Assembly: GCA_964434535.1 (NCBI GenBank)
Contig: CAYSWA010000033.1
Location: 1 to 23,205, forward strand
Length of the DNA stretch: 23,205 nucleotides
Direction: 5' to 3'
Source: SM23-32 sp964434535
Lineage (GTDB): Bacteria > Planctomycetota > Brocadiia > SM23-32
Each line of letters starts with the position of its first letter. Within the stretch, counting starts at the first letter, position 1. Under the pieces are notes generated by a model. It did not search any database, had not been told where the DNA came from, and worked only from the letters and a program-made list of their open reading frames with translations. The position numbers were made by a program, and so were the translations under genes. Below are positions 17,634-23,205 of the stretch, piece after piece.

Positions 17634-18785
17634 TTAGCCGCCCGGCCGACCCAGCAGGCGCCGGTAAACGGCGATGGTCTCGTCGCACTCGCGCTCGGGG
17701 TTGAAGAGGGCCTTCATGCGCCGTCGGGCCGCCCTCCCCCACCGCTGGCGCGCGCCGGGGTCGGCAGCCATCTCGAGCATCGCCAGCGACAGCTTCTCGG
17801 GCGTATCGTCGACCACGATGCCCGTCTGGCCGTCGCGGACGATGTCCGGCAGCACGCCGCGCCGGGCGACGATCAGCGGCTTCTGCATTGCGGCCATCTC
17901 CATCGCGGCCCGGCACGAGCCGTCGCTGCCCGGCACCAGCATCAGCCCGGCGTCGAACATGGCGAGCACCTGACGGTAATCGTCCCGCCGGTAACCGAGT
18001 GGCAGGACGGTCTCCTCCAGCCCCATCCGCGCGATCGGCCGGTCGAGGATCGCCTTCTTGTGCGTGCCGCGTCCGCAGACAACGACCTTCACGCGCGGGT
18101 CCCGCGCCCGCACGATCGCCGCCGCCTCCAGCAGCACCTCGAAGCGCCGGTGCTCTTGGACGCGCGCGACCACGCCGATGACCACGTCCTCGGGCGTGAG
18201 CCCGAACTGCCCCCGGATCCCCCCAGGCGGCTCGGCGGGACGGAAGACCTCGGCGTCCACCGCCCCACGTACCGTGGTTACGCGTTCGGGGCTGATGCGG
18301 AGGCGGTCGACGGCCTGGGCGCGGCAGCGGTCACTGAGCACGACGAGATGGTCGATGGTGAACGGGCCGAAGTAGGAGCGCCAGAGCAGGCTGCGGCGCA
18401 GCTCCCGCGCGGCATGGTCGGTGCGCAGGATCGGGGTGCGCGCCCTGCCCCGGCGCCCGAGCCCCCGGCCGGCCACCAGGTGATCCCGGCTCCCGTGGCA
18501 GTGCACCAGCGCGTAGTCGCCCTCCCGAACGAGCCGGCGGATGCTCCGCGCGTCGCCCGCGAAGCGCCAGGGCCAGGGGCGGCTGCCGTAGCGGAACGCC
18601 TCGATCAGGCGCACACCGCGGTCCTGTGCCCTCTGCACCAGTTGGTCGTCCCCCGGAGGATGCGCCATGCAGGCCAGCTCGCAGGGCCATCCCCGCCGGG
18701 TGAGCCGCTGGCAGAGCCTGAGCACGGGCCCGGTCGGGCCGGTCCACTTGTAGTCGGCGTAGCAGTGCAGGATGCGCGCGGGCAC
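17634..18785 (-). CDS. GT4-type glycosyltransferase
   Basis: This GT-B-fold glycosyltransferase of family 4 transfers a sugar from a nucleotide-sugar to a glycan or lipid acceptor in the cytoplasm. The GTG start gives 383 residues. An N-terminal half (ILHCYADYKWTGPTGPVLRLCQRL) leads to the linker HLVVLSDRCRAQ, then TVRGAVDAEVFRP. The nucleotide-binding half reads VIGVVARVQEHRRFEVLLEAA, VVVCGRGTHKKA, and the acidic site PGSDGSCRAAMEMAAMQKPLIV, which resembles the E-x7-E motif region. The GTG at 18785 is preceded by GGAGAG. A longer ATG at 18815 has no Shine-Dalgarno and overlaps a -10-like TATCAT, so I prefer the GTG. Acceptor and sugar are unknown; the envelope-rich context suggests a cell-surface glycan. 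Confidence 0.88.
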   Translation of the reverse strand: MPARILHCYADYKWTGPTGPVLRLCQRLTRRGWPCELACMAHPPGDDQLVQRAQDRGVRLIEAFRYGSRPWPWRFAGDARSIRRLVREGDYALVHCHGSRDHLVAGRGLGRRGRARTPILRTDHAARELRRSLLWRSYFGPFTIDHLVVLSDRCRAQAVDRLRISPERVTTVRGAVDAEVFRPAEPPGGIRGQFGLTPEDVVIGVVARVQEHRRFEVLLEAAAIVRARDPRVKVVVCGRGTHKKAILDRPIARMGLEETVLPLGYRRDDYRQVLAMFDAGLMLVPGSDGSCRAAMEMAAMQKPLIVARRGVLPDIVRDGQTGIVVDDTPEKLSLAMLEMAADPGARQRWGRAARRRMKALFNPERECDETIAVYRRLLGRPGG

Positions 18786-18813
18786 GGCGCTCTCCGCTTG
18801 GGGGTCGGCGCAC

Positions 18814-18843
18814 ATGATACGTGCCGGCTCGGCCCGCGCGCAA
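18814..18843 (-). promoter_or_regulatory. Promoter of the GT4 gene
   Basis: On the minus strand, TTGCGC (18838-18843) and TATCAT (18814-18819) are 18 bases apart, predicting a start near 18807. That is downstream of the ATG at 18815 and about 22 bases before the GTG at 18785, so it supports the GTG start. Confidence 0.55.
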
Positions 18844-18860
18844 AGGCGGCGGGGTTGCCC

Positions 18861-18889
18861 TTGCGTCCGGCTGGCTTTTTGGGTACCAT
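18861..18889 (+). promoter_or_regulatory. Promoter of the tRNA-Leu/tRNA-Gly unit
   Basis: -35 TTGCGT (18861-18866) and -10 TACCAT (18884-18889) are spaced by 17 bases, 13 bases before the tRNA-Leu 5' end. Transcription would start a few bases before the mature tRNA. Confidence 0.6.
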
Positions 18890-18902
18890 CGTTGGCGAAC
18901 GC

Positions 18903-18990
18903 GCGAAGGTGGCGGAATTGGCAGACGCGCTAGATTTAGGATCTAGTCCGCTTCGGCGGGTTGGGGGTTCGAATCCCCCCCTTCGCACCA
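18903..18990 (+). tRNA. tRNA-Leu (anticodon UAG)
   Basis: A class II tRNA has acceptor stem GCGAAGG/CCTTCGC, anticodon stem CTAGA/TCTAG and loop TTTAGGA, giving anticodon TAG. It has a long variable arm (TCCGCTTCGGCGG), a T arm with GGTTCGAATCC and an encoded CCA end (18988-18990). It reads leucine CUN codons. Confidence 0.97.
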
Positions 18991-19017
18991 ACCCCCGCCG
19001 GGTTCGCGCGTGACGGA

Positions 19018-19092
19018 GCGGGTGTAGCTCAGCGGTAGAGCACCAGCTTGCCATGCTGGGTGTCGAGGGTTCGAATCCCTTCACCCGCTCCA
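19018..19092 (+). tRNA. tRNA-Gly (anticodon GCC)
   Basis: The acceptor stem GCGGGTG pairs with CACCCGC. The anticodon stem CCAGC/GCTGG has loop TTGCCAT, giving anticodon GCC. The T arm has GGTTCGAATCC, and CCA is encoded (19090-19092). It follows tRNA-Leu after 27 bases and probably shares its transcript. Confidence 0.97.
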
Positions 19093-19093
19093 C

Positions 19094-19122
19094 TTCCTTA
19101 TGCGCTCCCCACGTGCTACCAT
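19094..19122 (+). promoter_or_regulatory. Promoter of ribE-pdxA
   Basis: TTCCTT (19094-19099) and TACCAT (19117-19122) are 17 bases apart. TGC directly precedes the -10 (extended -10). It starts 2 bases after the tRNA-Gly CCA end and lies 37 bases before the ribE ATG. The same TACCAT -10 occurs upstream of tRNA-Leu. The gap is too short for an FMN riboswitch. Confidence 0.5.
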
Positions 19123-19158
19123 GGCTCCCGTTCCCTTCCCCCGTCCGGGACGGAGGCC

Positions 19159-19794
19159 ATGTTCACCGGCATCATCCAGGCGCTCGGCACCGTGGCCGAC
19201 GTGCGCGACGGGCCGCAGTCCCGCGCCGTCCGCATCGAGTCACCTGAGATTGCCGCCGACGCCGCCGTCGGCCAGAGCGTGGACGTGGACGGCTGCTGCC
19301 TGACCGTCACGGCCGTGGAGGGCGAGTGCCTCGCCTTCGACGTCGGCGCCGAGACGCTCCGCCTGACCACGCTCGGCGCGCTCGCGCGCGGGGACCGCGT
19401 GAACCTGGAGCCCGCGCTTCGCGTCGGCGACCGGCTCGGCGGCCACTTCGTGCAGGGCCACGTCGACGGCGTGGGCACGATCCGCCGGAAGGAGGCGCTG
19501 CCCGGCGAGGTGCGCCTGGAGGTCGCGGTCGAGCCGCGCCTCACCCGCGAGATGATCCTGAAGGGCAGCGTGGCCATCGACGGCATCAGCCTCACCGTCG
19601 CCGCGCTCCGCGACGACGCCTGCGAGGTGAGCCTCATCCCCCACACGATCGCGGCCACCACGCTTCGCGACAAAGGCCCGGGCGACCGGGTCAACCTCGA
19701 GTGCGACCTGATCGGCCGCTGGGTCAGGAAGCTGCTGAGCGGGGAGGCACCGGCCGGGCTGAGCGTGCGTGAGCTTGAGGAGCAGGGGTTTTGA
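19159..19794 (+). CDS. ribE: Riboflavin synthase alpha chain
   Basis: The enzyme dismutates two molecules of 6,7-dimethyl-8-ribityllumazine into riboflavin plus the pyrimidine intermediate, the last step of vitamin B2 synthesis in the cytoplasm. The 211 residues form two lumazine-binding domains. Domain 1 opens MFTGIIQALG and contains GCCLTV at 45-50. Domain 2 has GGHFVQGHVDG at 94-104 and the matching DGISLTV at 141-147. The ATG at 19159 has a GGAGG Shine-Dalgarno. Its TGA overlaps the TTG start of pdxA by 4 bases, indicating coupling. Other rib genes are not in the window. The symbol ribC is used for this enzyme in some species. Confidence 0.97.
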   Translation: MFTGIIQALGTVADVRDGPQSRAVRIESPEIAADAAVGQSVDVDGCCLTVTAVEGECLAFDVGAETLRLTTLGALARGDRVNLEPALRVGDRLGGHFVQGHVDGVGTIRRKEALPGEVRLEVAVEPRLTREMILKGSVAIDGISLTVAALRDDACEVSLIPHTIAATTLRDKGPGDRVNLECDLIGRWVRKLLSGEAPAGLSVRELEEQGF

Positions 19795-20771
19795 GCGACG
19801 CCTCCCAGACCGCTCCCGCGCTCGCCGTCACGATGGGCGACCCGCGCGGCATCGGGCCGGAGGTGATCGTGAAGGCCCTCGCCCGCGCCGACCTGCCGGA
19901 TCTTCCCCTGCGCGTGATCGGCTCGCTCACCGTCCTGGAGGAAGCGGCCCGGGCCGTTCGCATTCCCCTCGCCGTGGGAGGGTCGGCCCGGCAGGTGGTC
20001 GACCTGGACAACTTCCCGGCTGAGCGCCTTGAGCCGCGCCGGCCGGACGCGCTCAGCGGGCGCGCCTCGCTGGACTATGTCGAGCGGGCCGTCCGAATGG
20101 CTCTCGAAGGGCGCGCCGGCGGCGTCGTCACCGCCCCGATCAGCAAGGAGGCGATCCAGGCCGCCGGCAGCCCGTTCCCCGGGCACACGGAGATGCTCGC
20201 CGCCCTGGGCGGGGCCGGGCGGCCGGTCATGCTCCTGGTCGGCCCACGCCTGCGCGTGGCGTTCGTAACCACGCACCTGGCTCTGCGCGACGTGCCGGAT
20301 GCCGTCACCACGGAAGGCATCGTCGAGACGGCGCAGGTGCTCGATCGGGACCTGCGCCGGTTCTTCGGCCTGGAGGCGGCGCGCATCGCGGTCTGCGGCC
20401 TCAACCCGCACTGCGGGGACGGTGGCCGGTTCGGCGACGAGGAGGCGCGCATCATCGAGCCGGCCGTCGCCCGCGCGCGGGAGGCGGCCGTGGACCTGCG
20501 CGGGCCGCGCCCGGCGGACACCGTCTTCCACCAGGCAGTCCGGGGCGACTACGACGCCGTGCTCGCGCTCTACCACGACCAGGGCATGGGCGTGGTGAAG
20601 CTGGACGGTCTGAAGGGCGTGGTCAACGTGACGCTGGGGCTGCCGTTCGTGCGCACGAGCGTCGGGCATGGGACGGCCTACGACATCGCCGGCACGGGCC
20701 GGGCCGACGAAGGGTCACTGGTCGCGGCGATCCGGCTCGCCGCCCGGATGCTGCGTGCAGGCGTCGATTGA
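19791..20771 (+). CDS. pdxA: 4-hydroxythreonine-4-phosphate dehydrogenase PdxA
   Basis: PdxA is an NAD-dependent, metal-binding oxidoreductase of the DXP-dependent pyridoxal phosphate (vitamin B6) pathway. It oxidises 4-phosphohydroxythreonine, and the product decarboxylates. The 326 residues match the family. Motifs are TMGDPRGIGPE near residue 14, TAPISKE (114-120), PGHTE with His132, VTTHLAL with His162, NPHCGD with His207, ALYHDQG with His262, and SVGHGTAYDIAGTG. His162, His207 and His262 match the expected metal ligands. The start is a TTG inside the ribE stop (TTGA), with GAGGAG 8 bases upstream; an ATG at 19833 would remove the N-terminal beta strand. The pairing with ribE joins two cofactor pathways, since PdxH downstream in B6 synthesis needs FMN. 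Confidence 0.95.
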   Translation: MSDASQTAPALAVTMGDPRGIGPEVIVKALARADLPDLPLRVIGSLTVLEEAARAVRIPLAVGGSARQVVDLDNFPAERLEPRRPDALSGRASLDYVERAVRMALEGRAGGVVTAPISKEAIQAAGSPFPGHTEMLAALGGAGRPVMLLVGPRLRVAFVTTHLALRDVPDAVTTEGIVETAQVLDRDLRRFFGLEAARIAVCGLNPHCGDGGRFGDEEARIIEPAVARAREAAVDLRGPRPADTVFHQAVRGDYDAVLALYHDQGMGVVKLDGLKGVVNVTLGLPFVRTSVGHGTAYDIAGTGRADEGSLVAAIRLAARMLRAGVD

Positions 20772-20788
20772 CCGGTCTGCCTGTCCGC

Positions 20789-21841
20789 CTACTTCCCCAG
20801 CGCGTAGGTGAGCTGCGTCAGCGAGAGCTGGGTCGGTTCGGGCGGCTCCTCCACGCCGGCCTCGCGCAGCAGGGCTTCGGCCACCGGGCGCGGGTCCCCC
20901 GCTACCGGCAGGATCACGGCGACCTCGCCCTCGTCCCCGTCCCGCACGCGGGCGCCGGGCCTTGCGCGCGCCACGCGGGTCAGCTCCTCCGCCTGCTCTG
21001 TCGTCAGCCCCTGGAAGCTGAGGGCGGTCGGGCGCGGCGAACCCCAGAGGCGGAGGGCGTCCTGGGCCATCACCGTCGCCAGGCGCTGCCACCACTCGCC
21101 CTGCTCCGTCGCGGCGCTCAGCACCCAGTGGCCGGTCGCCGGCGCCACCGCCGTGGCGCCGGGCGGCGGCGCGTCGTAGCCGAGCTGGTAGACGATTCGC
21201 GTGCCGTCGACCTCTTGATTGCTGATCTTCCCGGCGGCGACGCGCAGCACCAGCGCCGGCGCCGCCGCCTCGCGCGGCAGCACGGCGATCCCGCAGCGCT
21301 GGAGGGCGGTCACCAACACCGTCGCCAGTTGCGTCTGGTCGGCCTCGCCGCGCTCCGAGTGGAGCCCGAGCTTGACGGCGGGCTGCCAGGGCCGCCCGGC
21401 CGCGTCCTCGCCGGGCGCGCCGCCCGCCACGGCCGACAGCGGCGCGACGACGGCCCGCAGGCGCACGCGGTACATCCGTGCCCCGTCGGTCTCGACCGGC
21501 CCGGCTTCGATCACGTCGGACGCGCGCAGGTACCCGCGCGCCAGCGAGGTGATGGTCGCCTCGCCCAGGCGCATGTTGTGCACGACGGTCGCGGCCTCCA
21601 GGGCCACGTGGGCCTGCAACAGCGCGTTGCGGCGGGCGTTCACCAGCGCTTCCTGGTGCGCTTCCTGCACGTCGCGCCCCTCGGGCAACTGCGCCATGCC
21701 GACCGCCTCGACGGTCGCCGCATCCTCCGGCGACCCCTCCTCCTCTTCCTGCGCCGCCGCGATGCGGCCGACGCCGCAGAGCGCGGCGCAGATCATCAGC
21801 AGTGCCACCGCCCATGCCGCCGATCGCCTATTGGTCGTCAC
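20789..21841 (-). CDS. Exported LPP20/FlgT-like protein, third of cassette
   Basis: This 350-residue exported protein has a signal peptide (MTTNRRSAAWAVALLMICAALCGVGRIAAA, cleavage likely before QEEEEG). The next segment, EAVGMAQLPEGRDVQEAHQEALVNARRNALLQ then MRLGEATITSLARGYLRASDVIEAG and MYRVRLRAVV, has the pattern of FlgT N-terminal/LPP20-type domains. The rest is a separate alpha/beta region (LVTALQRCGIAVLPRE, then a WVLSAATEQGEWWQRL stretch) that I do not recognise. It starts with GTG at 21841, preceded by GGGAGGA, and overlaps the upstream gene by 14 bases. This suggests translational coupling in an operon of three. FlgT acts on the flagellar outer ring in Vibrio, but no flagellar genes are nearby, so a motility role is not supported. 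Confidence 0.82.
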   Translation of the reverse strand: MTTNRRSAAWAVALLMICAALCGVGRIAAAQEEEEGSPEDAATVEAVGMAQLPEGRDVQEAHQEALVNARRNALLQAHVALEAATVVHNMRLGEATITSLARGYLRASDVIEAGPVETDGARMYRVRLRAVVAPLSAVAGGAPGEDAAGRPWQPAVKLGLHSERGEADQTQLATVLVTALQRCGIAVLPREAAAPALVLRVAAGKISNQEVDGTRIVYQLGYDAPPPGATAVAPATGHWVLSAATEQGEWWQRLATVMAQDALRLWGSPRPTALSFQGLTTEQAEELTRVARARPGARVRDGDEGEVAVILPVAGDPRPVAEALLREAGVEEPPEPTQLSLTQLTYALGK

Positions 21842-22271
21842 GTTTGTCCTCCCGCTCGGCGAGCCGCCTCAGTTCGCGCCGCGTCAGCTCGACGCTGGCC
21901 ACGGCGGTGACCACGCTCCCCTCGGTGCTCGCCTCTTGCGCGACCTGCGTGACCTCGACCCGCGGCAAGAATCCCTCGACGACGGCGACCGCCTCCTGCT
22001 CGCGGAACATCAGATCGTCCACGTTCACCTCGCCCATCACGTAAGCGCCCTGCACTTTCTCCAGCAGGTTCGCCTTGGCGATGGTAGCGGCCGCCAGGCG
22101 CGCCTCCAGCAGCGAGAGCGGATCGTCGGACCTGGCAACCACCGACTTGCCCTCCGCCTCGAAGCGCAGCGTCCCTCTCCCGGTCTCGACGCCCCCCGGC
22201 ACCGGCCGCAGCGCGCAGCCGATCAGCAGCAAAGCCAGCGTCGCACCCGCCAGTATCGTCAGCCGTCTCAT
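21828..22271 (-). CDS. LPP20-like lipoprotein, second of cassette
   Basis: This 147-residue lipoprotein has a perfect lipobox, L16-I17-G18-C19, after the basic start MRRLTI. The mature part contains LEARLAAATIAKANLLEKVQGAYVMGEVNVDDLMF, then VVEGFLPRVEVTQVAQ and VTAVASVELTRRELRRL. That is the LPP20-type pattern: an alanine-rich helix with 'A-x-x-A-x-x-A-K-A-N-L', then a short strand, then beta strands ending in a V-x-V-E-L strand. Outer-membrane attachment to the periplasmic face is inferred. The ATG at 22271 has GGAG shortly upstream, and the preceding gene's stop lies 14 bases away. Its own stop overlaps the next gene's start. Function unknown. Confidence 0.85.
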   Translation of the reverse strand: MRRLTILAGATLALLLIGCALRPVPGGVETGRGTLRFEAEGKSVVARSDDPLSLLEARLAAATIAKANLLEKVQGAYVMGEVNVDDLMFREQEAVAVVEGFLPRVEVTQVAQEASTEGSVVTAVASVELTRRELRRLAEREDKRDDQ

Positions 22272-22285
22272 GCTCTCTCTCCCCT

Positions 22286-23086
22286 TCAGGGTGAATCGGC
22301 TCCAACTCGTTCAGCCATCTCCCGCAGACGCTCCATGTCCCCCGGCGGGACGCGCAGCCGCGCCTCCACACGGCAGCGCTCGGCCGAGACCCACACGATC
22401 CCGCCGAGCCGGGCGCCGTCCAGGATGCCTTCGATGACGGGGCGCGACGGTTCGTAGCTCCGCGCCAGCCCCCGCACTCTCACGTGCGGCGCCACCTTCA
22501 GCTCGCCGAGCCGCTCGCGCAGGGCGGCCAGCGCGTCGATGCGGGCGGCGGCCTCGGCGCGAACCCGCCGCGCGGGTAGCGAGAGCGGGGTGACGGGCAA
22601 CTGCGCCGCCGGCACGGGCTCGCCGTCCTCGTTCAGCCCGACCAGCACGGTCACCATCGCCAGGCCGCTCGCCGGGTCGTAATCGGCCTCTACCATCTGC
22701 GCCCCGCTCACGTGCCCGGAGGCGGCCGTCTCGACCTGCTGCCCGCCGAAGGCCATGTCGCGCACACGCGCGGACTGCGCCACGCGGACGCCCTCGACCT
22801 GCTCGACCAGCCGGGCCAGGGCCGTCAGCCGGGCGGCCTCCAGCGCCGTAAGGCGCTTCATCTCGTCGGTGGCCGCCTCGGGCGCCGGCAGGCCCGTGCC
22901 GCTGGCCCGCGCGGTTCTGTCCCACCGGGCGGAGGGCAGATAGGCGCCGGGGCGGGCCGGCTCGATGAGCGCCTCGCCCGTGGCCTCAATCACCAGAGCG
23001 CGGGCCGGGCGGACGGCGGCGCAGCCGGCGCAGGCGGCGAGCGCCGCGCAGAGGAAAGCTCCGAGCGTGGCCCGGCGTGCGCTCAC
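22286..23086 (-). CDS. LPP20-like lipoprotein, first of cassette, with two repeated domains
   Basis: This 266-residue lipoprotein has signal peptide MSARRATLGAFLCAALAAC, with lipobox L16-A17-A18-C19. After a loop rich in Pro/Ala there is an LPP20-like unit, TALEAARLTALARLVEQVEGVRV, closing in MVTVLVGL. A second, shorter unit follows (RRVRAEAAARIDALAALRERLGELKV closing in CRVEARLRVPP). So the protein looks like an internal duplication of the domain seen singly in the next gene. The start is GTG at 23086 with AGGGGGC upstream; a matching promoter lies at 23120-23149. It heads the three-gene operon. Function unknown; an envelope-scaffold role is only a guess. Confidence 0.8.
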   Translation of the reverse strand: MSARRATLGAFLCAALAACAGCAAVRPARALVIEATGEALIEPARPGAYLPSARWDRTARASGTGLPAPEAATDEMKRLTALEAARLTALARLVEQVEGVRVAQSARVRDMAFGGQQVETAASGHVSGAQMVEADYDPASGLAMVTVLVGLNEDGEPVPAAQLPVTPLSLPARRVRAEAAARIDALAALRERLGELKVAPHVRVRGLARSYEPSRPVIEGILDGARLGGIVWVSAERCRVEARLRVPPGDMERLREMAERVGADSP

Positions 23087-23119
23087 GTCGGCCCCCTGGA
23101 TCGTGCGGAAGTGGAGCCG

Positions 23120-23149
23120 ATACTACACCGCACCCGCTCGGCCTGTCAA
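23120..23149 (-). promoter_or_regulatory. Promoter of the three-gene LPP20/FlgT-like operon
   Basis: On the minus strand, a perfect -35 TTGACA (23144-23149) and -10 TAGTAT (23120-23125) are 18 bases apart, giving a start near 23113 and a leader of about 27 nt before the GTG at 23086. Confidence 0.75.
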
Positions 23150-23162
23150 CGCCAACGCAAAG

Positions 23163-23186
23163 GGGGACGCCCGGGCGGGCGTCCCC
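23163..23186. terminator. Perfect 10-bp hairpin, possible terminator of a gene to the right
   Basis: GGGGACGCCC (23163-23172) and GGGCGTCCCC (23177-23186) form a perfect stem with loop GGGC. On the minus strand it is followed by CCTTTGCG, a weak T-run. It lies just upstream of the operon promoter, where a terminator of a preceding minus-strand gene would be expected. The T-run is poor, so the call is tentative. Confidence 0.45.
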
Positions 23187-23205
23187 TGAATGTGGCGAGG
23201 GCGAG

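Noticed and set aside
19093..19158. FMN riboswitch before ribE
   Set aside because: Only 66 bases separate the tRNA end from the start codon, too short for an FMN aptamer.

Overview
The window is a very GC-rich stretch of a bacterial chromosome, probably from a Gram-negative, outer-membrane-bearing organism. Evidence includes an ADP-heptose:LPS heptosyltransferase, at least three lipoproteins, a sigma-54-type promoter and a Flp-type pilin. The gene mix (DUF5667-like secreted protein, LPP20/FlgT-like lipoproteins, putative 'ABC exporter' membrane protein, FHA protein) would fit a planctomycete or a relative, but no marker here fixes the phylum, so that is only an inference. All genes look chromosomal and housekeeping-like. 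I see no transposase, integrase, phage gene or CRISPR array.

Layout. 1-3914 (minus strand): dnaK followed by clpB, a disaggregation pair; clpB runs off the left edge. 4222-6053 (plus): a textbook sigma-70 promoter, an AzgA-type purine permease and a small FHA protein. 6054-6878: an 825-base gene-poor stretch whose AT-rich core is a strong candidate XerC/XerD dif site (6299-6326), so the replication terminus/chromosome dimer resolution site may lie here. 6775-7109 (plus): a complete one-gene unit with sigma-54 -24/-12 promoter, strong Shine-Dalgarno, 60-residue Flp pilin and intrinsic terminator. 7473-8273 (minus): dapB (lysine/diaminopimelate). 8340-11883 (plus): waaF, then an ABC ATPase and its membrane protein, with overlapping or nearly touching genes. 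11888-13681 (minus): a YcfL-like lipoprotein and an unrecognised 436-residue protein. 13860-16703 (plus): a DinG/XPD-type iron-sulfur helicase with an N-terminal exonuclease fold that has lost its catalytic residues. 16716-18785 (minus): a secreted DUF5667-like repeat protein and a GT4 glycosyltransferase. 18903-19092 (plus): tRNA-Leu(UAG) and tRNA-Gly(GCC). 19159-20771 (plus): ribE and pdxA, overlapping by 4 bases. 20789-23086 (minus): three consecutive exported proteins of LPP20/FlgT-like type.

Themes. Much of the window serves the cell envelope: heptosyltransferase, glycosyltransferase, ABC exporter, lipoproteins, pilin. The rest is protein quality control, cofactor/amino-acid synthesis, purine uptake and DNA repair. 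Several intergenic regions carry well-spaced sigma-70-like promoters that stand out against the GC-rich background and help decide gene starts. The most notable non-coding signals are the dif candidate, the sigma-54 pilin promoter and the pilin terminator. The most notable proteins are the helicase with a dead exonuclease domain and the three-gene LPP20/FlgT-like cassette.
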